Source: Cryptomeria japonica (Eukaryota; Streptophyta; Pinopsida; Cupressales; Cupressaceae). From it: a stretch of DNA of 64,000 nucleotides. Location: positions 609,448,677-609,512,676 of the forward strand of contig NC_081405.1 of NCBI RefSeq assembly GCF_030272615.1. Direction: 5' to 3'. Both the position numbers and the translations under genes were made by a program. Shown in pieces: positions 56,942 through 64,000 of this stretch. Within the stretch, counting starts at the first letter, position 1; each line of letters begins with the position of its first letter. Below the pieces are notes generated by a model. The model ran no database searches. It was given only the letters and a program-made list of their open reading frames with translations, and was not told where the DNA came from.

Positions 56942-59175
56942 ATGGATGTCTTTGACATAGATGAACTATTAGGTGATAATCCCCCACCACAACCCCCTCC
57001 TCCTCCTCCACCTCCACCACCACCACCACCACCACGACCACCACCCCCTAGATTGGATGAAATTCATTTAAGAGAATGAATTAATGAGAACCGACAAGTG
57101 ATTGAACAAAACATTGCTACTATCCAAAATGAGCAAGTCACGCCACCCCATCTTGTAGACTATGCAAAATCAATGCAAACTGTTGTCGAGTCAATTAGAT
57201 CTGTTGATTCTCAATTAGATCAATTTCATAGACGACGACAAGAGTTGCGTGATTTTTATGCCGATGGTTTAACTTATAGGCAAATCATTGATTTGAAAAT
57301 AACCAAAGCTCATTTATGTCCATATTTTACCAACCCAGAAACAAGAGAACCAATGCAACCTAACCAGAAAAGAATTTCAATTAGGTGGTTTGTGCATCCA
57401 GAAATGGCTAGATACTTTTGGGATAGATGGTGGATGGTTTTTGATTATCTAGCACATCGTAATTATGAGGTCCCTTTTTATTTTTTGAAGAAATTATATT
57501 ATGAGTTTGTAATGAACCAAAAACAAAATTATTTTGATATTAAGTCATTCCAGGGTGTTGGTCGCGGAATGCCACAGCATAGATTAGGGGCACAGAGTAA
57601 TAATCCCCTACCGGATCCACCCATAGTTCCACTCATTGCTCCATCGATTCCTGCAGATGTCCAAAATACATCATTCATTTCGAGATTAGATGCTTTGATT
57701 TCCCTCACAGGTAACCTAAGTGAGCAAGCTGCTCACATGGCATCTGCTCCTCGATGGATGCCACATATGTGTTCGAGTTGTCATGAGACGTGTGTAGGTC
57801 CTACTACTGCTGCAGGATCTACTTTAGTTCCAGATGAGCATGATGTAGCAGATGATAGTATGATGACATCTTATATGGATTTTCTTTGCTCGGATGTTCA
57901 TCTTGACTAGGTATAGATATATATACATGTACATGTCAATATTTTTATACTTCATTAAATATAGGTATAAACTAAGTGCATCTCTTTTTTTATACAATCT
58001 AATACTTCATTAAATAAATTTTGTTTATGTAGATAAGGACTACACCTAATATTAGAGTCAATATTGCATTTACTGGAACAGAACTCGGCACACCTTATGG
58101 GGTATAGTATAAATTTCTATCTAGACATTGTACTAGATCTCCTTAAGTTAATATGTTATCATCATATACTATATAAATTTTCATGTTGATACATTGAATG
58201 CTTCTTTCTCTAGGATTCAGGTCATGAGGGACCCTCTACATCACATCGAGAAGAGGGTCTAACTATTGTGACACCATCTATGGTATGTATCTTATATTTC
58301 TTAAATTAAATATGAACTCTTCCAATATTGTAACTTAACTTGAAATTATTTAGTACACATATATATGTTCACTAAATATGATTTCATTAAATGCATGTAT
58401 GTAGGTGAACACTACCATTAGGATAGGTTATCCTCATAATTTTGATCAGAGCCAATTTGAATGCACATCAACATCCTTTGAGGTATTAATATGCAATAAT
58501 TAATTTGATCTTATTTTGACTCTTAATTTAAGATTTAATTGGACACTTTGAATTTGACCTTGTACAGGAGTTAGCTAGCACTACATTTGGTGTTGATACT
58601 GCACAAGATACTGCTAGAGGAGATACTACTAGAGGATCTGATGAGCATATGGTAAGTTTGTAACTTAATTTATGAATTCTACTATATTTGATAAATGATT
58701 CTTTTAATAGTTAATTTCAAGTAATATTTTAATATTATTTTTTTATTGTACAGCATGAGACAGGTGGATCTGGACCACATCCCAGGGACAAGAGAGATAC
58801 TACTAGAGGATCTGATGAGCATATGGTAAGTTTGTAACTTAATTTACGAATTCTACTATATTTGATAAATGATTCTTTTAATAGTTAATTTCAAGTAATA
58901 TTTTAATATTATTTTTTTATTGTACAACATGAGACAGGTGGATTTGGACCACGTCCCGGGGACAAGAGAGATACTGCTAGAGGATCTGATGAGCATATGG
59001 TAAGTTTTTAACTTAATTTACGAATTCTACTATATTTGATAAATGATTCTTTTAATAGTTAATTTCAAACTTAATATTTTAATATTATTTTTTTATTGTA
59101 CAGCATGAGACAGGTGGATTTGGACCACGTCCCAGGGACAAGAGACCACGAGATTTTATTGATGATAGCACTTAG
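56942..59175 (+). pseudogene. Accessory gene of the DNA transposon: proline-rich protein, eight exons
   Basis: ATG 56942 follows a splice acceptor. Exon 1 (to 57910) encodes an acidic start, a run of about 14 prolines, a helical segment and a Trp/Tyr/Phe-rich domain (KRISIRWFVHPEMARYFWDR, VPFYFLKKLYYEFV). It ends with CSSCHETC and an acidic tail. In-frame TGA at 57077 (probably former CGA) and TAG at 57908 (probably former CAG at the donor) break it. Seven small exons follow, all phase 0: 58033-58101, 58214-58282, 58405-58482, 58568-58651, 58754-58825, 58928-58999 and 59104-59175. Total about 494 residues, ending DKRPRDFIDDST. I do not recognise the family. Its place opposite the transposase gene suggests a DNA-binding or regulatory partner. 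Confidence 0.7.
58568..59175 (+). repeat. Tandemly amplified exon-intron unit, 174-176 bp period
   Basis: Exons at 58754, 58928 and 59104 each encode HETGG[SF]GP[HR]PRDKR, and the donor-side part DT[TA]RGSDEHM with GTAAGTTT recurs at 58652, 58826 and 59000. The introns between are nearly identical. All junctions are phase 0, so each added unit keeps the frame. The acceptor before 58928 has changed from CAG to CAA, so that copy is probably skipped. Confidence 0.88.
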
Positions 59176-59760
59176 ATTTTACTGTTTATTTGGCTTTGAT
59201 ATGTACTTTTTTATGGACTTTACACATTTGTTTACACGTGCACATACTTTATATATATGGATAGTTGCATAATAGGATTAGATCATATATATTTTGTGCA
59301 TAATTTATATATTTTGTGCATACTTTATATATTTTGTGCACATTAGATATTATGTGGAGTGAACATCATGTTACCATCTAGACATATATATGGATTAGAT
59401 ATTATATGGATTATGTGGACTTGAAATTTTACTGTTTATTTGGCTCTGATATGTACTATTTTACGGGCTTTACATATTTGTTTACACATGCACACACATA
59501 CTTTATATATATGGATAGTTTCATAATAGGATTAGATCATATATATTATGTGCATACTTTATGTGTATTGTGCCCATTAGATGTTATGTGGACTTGAAAC
59601 CATGTGCACATTAGATCATATATATTGACTTGAAATTATGTGGACTTGAAATTTTGTGCATACTTTATATATTATGTGGACTTGAAATTTTGTTTATGGA
59701 AGTTGTGCTTAAACAACTTTATAGGCATTATGTGGACTTGTAATTTTATTTTTGGAATTT
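59172..59760. repeat. Direct repeat and ATTTTGTGCATACTTTATAT-rich intergenic region
   Basis: About 115 bp from 59172 (TTTACTGTTTATTTGGCT...) recur from 59426 with few changes. The stretch between and after is full of TATATATTTTGTGCATACT and ATGTGGACTTGAAATTTTG copies. It is the 3' flank shared by the two convergent genes and may hold their polyadenylation signals. Confidence 0.75.
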
Positions 59761-60070
59761 CATTTAAATAGTTCTTGTGATTAGATAAACTAAATGTGCA
59801 TACATCATGAACTAAGTAGCGAAACATAATGTATAATTATAACATATTCTAAATTAAAAAGTATCATTTAACAAATATAATGAATAGAACTTGATCAAAA
59901 CATAATTATCTCATTCATAAATTTGACCAATAGTCTCTCATTTATGTATATTGTACACAAAATGTAATCAAGAAGACATATCCAAAATAAAATAAACAGT
60001 CTATTTAAATAACTTTATTTTCATTGATGCCTTCTATTTGTGGTAGACTTGAAACAAAATTTTACTAGAT

Positions 60071-60456
60071 TTATTCCATTATACCATCTGCATCCTCTCT
60101 CTTTTGCAAAGCATCTGTAATTGTCTCGTGCTCTTCCATAGAGAGAGTCCATAATTGTTTATTAGCAGGCCTACCACGATATCTATCCAATTTTATATTA
60201 GTTGCCACTACCAAATGCGAGTAATGTATAATCTTCTTCTCTAATTCATAATCTTCAAATGTGGGCAATCCATTCTTTCTTGTTAGATATTTGCATAGCC
60301 AAGTGCCAACAACAACCACAGATCCTATTGGATAGTCATAACCATCATCATCTACTCGAGGAGTAGTTAGCTTATGTTTTGGCTCTACACATTGAGCCAA
60401 CCAATACTCTGTCCCCTCTTCATTGTCCTCTGGTGTAACAACAACATAGACATGTC
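60071..60456 (-). pseudogene. Exon 2 of the transposase gene: C-terminal domain
   Basis: Encodes HVYVVVTPEDNEEGTEYWLAQCVEPKHKL, then YPIGSVVVVGTWLCKYL and IIHYSHLVVATNIKLDRYRG, and ends KREDADGIME. The pattern of short hydrophobic strands broken by acidic turns resembles a small beta-barrel (SH3/BAH/Tudor-like) module. The intron is phase 1 and the frame joins cleanly as QQ-G-HVYV. It is included in the gene above and listed because it is a distinct domain. Confidence 0.6.
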
Positions 60457-63055
60457 CTGTGCACAAAACAATTTTATTTTAATATTTAATGAGAAATAAA
60501 AACAAAAGTATACACTATAAGATTTCATAAATTAATGTACTATTTAATAAATCAAAACAAATTTCAAAAATAATTTTACCTTGTTGTATAAGATCTAAAA
60601 TTCAATCATAGTCATTTGATGCAAACATTTGATCCATATCTTCATCAGTTCTTTCATGCGGATCATTTGCATCTATGGGTGTCAATGATCTTTGTTGCCA
60701 TTCTTCAACCCATTCTTTATTCTCACAAAATTCCCAGTCTCCTGAAACACAAAACTGACAAAAGCAAGCAAGTTGCCTTGTGAATATAGTCCATGTTTTT
60801 GAATTAGAACTCTTAATTGAATGCCATTTAGCTGATCCAATGATGGTATTACAATCATGTCGAATAGGAATACTCTCTTCCTCTATCAACTAGAAGAAAC
60901 GTCGAATTGCAGAGTTTTCAGTTGATCCTTTTGACAACTTTGAATTGCACCAATCTACAACTGCACGAGCATCTCTAAATTTCACTGCATCCTCGAATTT
61001 CAATTATTCTCTAGCAACAACTCTTTTTATACAGGCACCGGATCCATCGTGTTCCCCCTTACCATGTCCCGCTTCAAAAAAACTCCATAAATGTTGGACA
61101 TTGGTTATCTTGTGAACTTTGCATAGCCAATAAAACATTCTTGCATTTTTGAATTGTCCAGTGCAGTTATCTGACCATATCATATGTTGTTTTATGTCAA
61201 TTTCTCTTTCCTTAAGATTATCATAAAATACCTCGAAGCAATGTTGGACAAACTCTGAAGAGTGTAATCGATTATCGCTAACATAGAAATGATACTCCCT
61301 CAAAAATTTTCTGTTATCTTCTGTACTATCATGGTCATGTCTATATATAATGTGCACAAATATGGCCACTTGCACTGAGTTGTAGTATTGTGATTGAGTT
61401 TCCTCTTGTGGTTTTAGAGTATAATTTTCTGCAAAATCCACAACTGATACTATTGTTCCAACTGGAAATGTGTTCTTGCATATGCGAAATTGTCCATCAA
61501 GCCATCGGGCATGTTGGGAATGTTTCACATATTTTGGAACAATATGAGTTTTAAACTCACTAATAAATGCATTCACACTATTCTATTCTGTAATCAATTC
61601 TAAACGTTTCCCCATCTTTCCATCCTTTAGAGGGTATTCTATATTTTTAAATCTCCTAACATCAACCATTTTTTGTCCAAACTCAGATGAAACATGTTCA
61701 TGCAAACATTCACCTATCGAAGAATAGCTCCCACATAAATTGCAAAGACCATAAATGCATGAACTGGAAAGAAATAATTGTTCATTAGGTGGTTTACAAA
61801 ATAAACTTCCAATAAAATCTTTTATAGTTTCAGGTGGAACATAAACACCACAATCCTGCACAAGATCATTACCATGCAACATACAGTGAATATATCGAAA
61901 AACATCATAATAGTAATGAAACTGGACATGAGTTTTACAACAAGATATTCTTTGTTTATTGATTTTACCATACCAGGGTTTGCATTTTTCAAATGATCTT
62001 TGACTAATTCGTAAATTCATTAACACAGATTCATCACTAAATTTTTTAAAGAATTCAGTTTGAGTCATGTCAAGAAGATGTTTTGGATGAGGATCACGAA
62101 TTTTTGATCCCACCCTTAACTTTAAAACATCTCTAGCATTTGAAGAAACTCTAGTGTTATCATGCCAAAATTTTGCAATTAATTGTTTAGTTTCATCATT
62201 TAATTTCATGTCCGACCTTTGAAGTCTACCACTAAAACTCCAACAATGGTTTAGTGGATCAATTTCAATTGTGTCTCTTCTTTTGGCTACTCTTGACAAG
62301 GTTCTACGATGTAAGTTCAAATAGCCACTTATATCACTTAACATTCTTTTACTAACAATCATTTTGTCAACTATAGCAGTCGTTATAACTCTACGTACTG
62401 CATTCTTATCTTTAGATCGACTTGTTTTTCCTATAGAATCGATGGTATTGGCAACAATAGATACAACTTGCTTATATGATTCATCTTTTCTTTTTGGTTT
62501 TGCATAAATACCTATTTTTTTCATGACTTTACGCATTTTTAACATTTTTATTAATTGTAGCATTAATTGACATTGGAATCCTAACTTTTTATTATAGAAA
62601 AATTGTTTATATAATTTGTTTGCATGTGTTCTGATTTGTCTCCAAGAAACTAACCCATTAAGATTATCTAGCACATTGCTATCAATAGTAAACAAATTAC
62701 ATTCATTTTCTTTTAGAGAGGGTGGTGTAATATTTTCAATTTTTATTTCTTTTTGTATTGGTGTATGAAATTTATATCCAGCTTCATTTAAATCAGCAAT
62801 TTGATTGGCATCATAGTCATCAGGATTTAAAAACATACCAGGATTCACATCCACATCAACATTTGCATCAACAATCATACCCGTGTGTGGTTCTACATTT
62901 CTTGCATCCATCATGATGTCTTCAATGGTCTCATCTACAATGGGCACTGAACTAGATGCTTCAGAAGTGTTATTCAATTGTCGTCATTGTGATCTTCGAT
63001 CTCTTTGGTGTTTTGCCTCCTTCTCTCTTTGTGCTTGAATTTCATCCACTATCAT
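60071..63055 (-). pseudogene. Putative DDE-type transposase gene of the DNA transposon
   Basis: One minus-strand frame from ATG 63055 (MIVDEIQAQREKEAKHQRDR) to 60580, then a 123-bp intron (donor GTAAAA, acceptor GTGCACAG) and exon 2, 60456-60071; about 953 codons. In-frame stops: TGA 62986, TAG 61585, TAA 61006, TAG 60892, TGA 60604. An alternative upstream start at 63095 is out of frame by one base in a 9-A run. Motifs in order: a basic Lys-rich N-terminus, C-x4-C-x2-C-x8-C-x-H (about 61690-61750), VSVVDFAENYT (Asp at 61438), MIWSDNCTGQFKNARM (Asp at 61171) and FFEAGHGKGEHDGSG (Glu at 61075). Exon 2 encodes a beta-rich domain. The three acidic motifs suggest an RNase H-fold transposase; I infer this from motif spacing. 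I recall similar motifs in uncharacterised animal proteins but cannot name the superfamily. Confidence 0.72.
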
Positions 63056-63264
63056 TGTCCTCTTTTTTTTTCTTTTGACATTGCTTAGAACCCATTTTTA
63101 CAAACTCATCTTCAAAAAATAATATCTTTTTACTGAGTTCTTCAAAAAATCGTGTAAAAAATATTAAAAAGTACTGCCAAATGATGTAAAAAATCTTTGT
63201 CAGTACGGATTTCAATGATAGTGTGGTAAATCGATGCAATCTATCTTTTTTTTTACAGTAACGG

Positions 63265-63440
63265 TTATTTAGAAATGGGGGCCCGTTATTTAAATAACGG
63301 GTCCCTATTTTAAAAATAGGTTTTAAAAACAGGGGCCCATTATTTAAATAACAGGCCCCCATTTTAAAATGGGGGCCCGTTGTTAAATCCAACGAGCAAA
63401 AAATGAAATGGGCCCCCGTTTATAAAACGGGGGCCCGTTA
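63265..63440. repeat. Right-end array of GC-rich near-palindromes
   Basis: About seven units of the AAAACGGGGGCCCGTTA kind in both orientations (about 63275, 63293, 63328, 63347, 63367, 63402 and 63421), some with ATTTAAAT spacers. They match the left array at 53260-53550. Some have C-to-T changes at CG (AATGGGGGCCC). Confidence 0.85.
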
Positions 63441-63521
63441 TGCAAAATTTGAATTCACAACCCGCCACTTGCCTCGGGATAGGCCTGGGATGGCCACACT
63501 TGAGACATGAACCTGCAAATT

Positions 63522-64000
63522 CAAAGCTCCATGAATGAAAGCACAAATATGATGAAATCAAAAAGTTTACGTGCCTCTAATCAGAGAATTTTTATACAAA
63601 ATTGAAACCCATTTCAGATTATACTGTCTAGATTCTAAATATGTAAATTAATTTAAAAATTGATTATTTTAACTATTTTTCATTTAATTTATACTAAATC
63701 AGGTTCATAAATTTGAAATATTAACTAATTTTCTTAATTTAATAACTTTTTTATTTTAAAGAATTTTGAAAAAAAAATTATATGTCATCAATCTACACAA
63801 AATTCTTTTCAATTTAAAAAAAAAAATTTCAAAAAATGCTAAGTTTATGTCAAATTATGTGGGTCGTACACGTCAAATTTTTAAAAAGATAATTACGGCC
63901 ATTAAAAAATTAATTAAAAAAAAAAATATTTGAAAAAAAAATACAGAAAAATATGCTCATGAATCTTCAATGTGTTACAAACCATTTCCCAAAACGGTTT
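63522..64000. other. No gene seen; AT-rich flank
   Basis: Poly-A/T-rich sequence with no coding frame or recognised repeat end. Confidence 0.4.

Larger units (their letters stand above)
53227..63521. mobile_element. Large two-gene DNA transposon of unassigned superfamily
   Basis: About 10.3 kb. The two ends carry clusters of near-palindromic CGGGCCCCCG units (53260-53550, 63265-63440). Between them, two intron-containing genes face each other: a proline-rich protein (+) and a ~950-residue protein with DDE-like acidic motifs (-). No LTR, primer site or copia motif is present. Exact ends are unknown; I used a 9-bp inverted match, AATTTGCAG at 53227 and CTGCAAATT at 63513, as the outer limit, but it may be chance. 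The convergent two-gene plan with long ends recalls MuDR, without sequence similarity that I can see. Confidence 0.7.

Noticed and set aside
53572-63223. CACTATC at 53572 and GATAGTG at 63217 as possible CACTA-type ends
   Set aside because: Only seven bases match, both lie inside the GC-rich arrays rather than at the edges, the following bases do not pair, and the transposase shows no CACTA (TNPD-type) motif.
1-64000. CRISPR arrays, bacterial operons, rRNA genes
   Set aside because: No regular spacer array, no prokaryotic gene structure and no rRNA-like sequence; the tandem arrays are minisatellites without spacers.

Overview
The window is intergenic, repeat-dense plant nuclear DNA. It is AT-rich and consists of a stack of decayed LTR retrotransposons followed by one large DNA transposon. 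No ordinary cellular gene is recognisable. The many long Ty1/copia elements, the deep nesting and the uniformly decayed frames fit a large gymnosperm (conifer-type) genome; this is an inference from style, not from a marker gene.

Layout, using letters for elements. Positions 1-3654 hold the 3' half of a non-autonomous LTR element (E, + strand) that sits in the 3' LTR of an old copia element B (- strand). B continues at 3655-5664 and 14259-16986. Inside B's gag sits copia element A (- strand, 5665-14258, two 1059-bp LTRs). Inside A's integrase sits J (9200-11159), a short element whose 135-bp LTRs each contain a tRNA-like sequence. Positions 17938-21118 and 29220-30540 are a + strand copia element D, split by copia element C (- strand, 21119-29219, 5-bp target duplication CAAGG). 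Positions 31029-44789 are copia element F (- strand). F's upstream LTR is split by G (37428-44152, target duplication ATCTT), an LTR element with a gag-like ORF and a second long ORF but no protease, integrase or reverse transcriptase. Next to F's end is H (+ strand copia, 44790-52088, target duplication ATATT), which carries a solo LTR (I, 48701-49990, target duplication GTTTA) in its reverse transcriptase.

From about 53.2 to 63.5 kb lies a different kind of element. Both ends carry clusters of near-palindromic GC-rich units of the type AAAACGGGCCCCCGTTTT. Between them are two convergent, intron-containing genes: a proline-rich protein on + (56942-59175, eight exons) and a ~950-residue protein on - (63055-60071) with conserved acidic motifs resembling a DDE-type transposase. 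I cannot place it in a named plant DNA-transposon superfamily; it is the best candidate for an undescribed system.

How the parts work together: A, C and F look like former autonomous copia elements. G and E carry the same polypurine-tract context and/or LTR-end motif as these elements but lack pol in the visible sequence, which suggests they were mobilised in trans. All coding frames are broken, and many in-frame stops are explicable as C-to-T changes, so nothing here appears currently able to move on its own.
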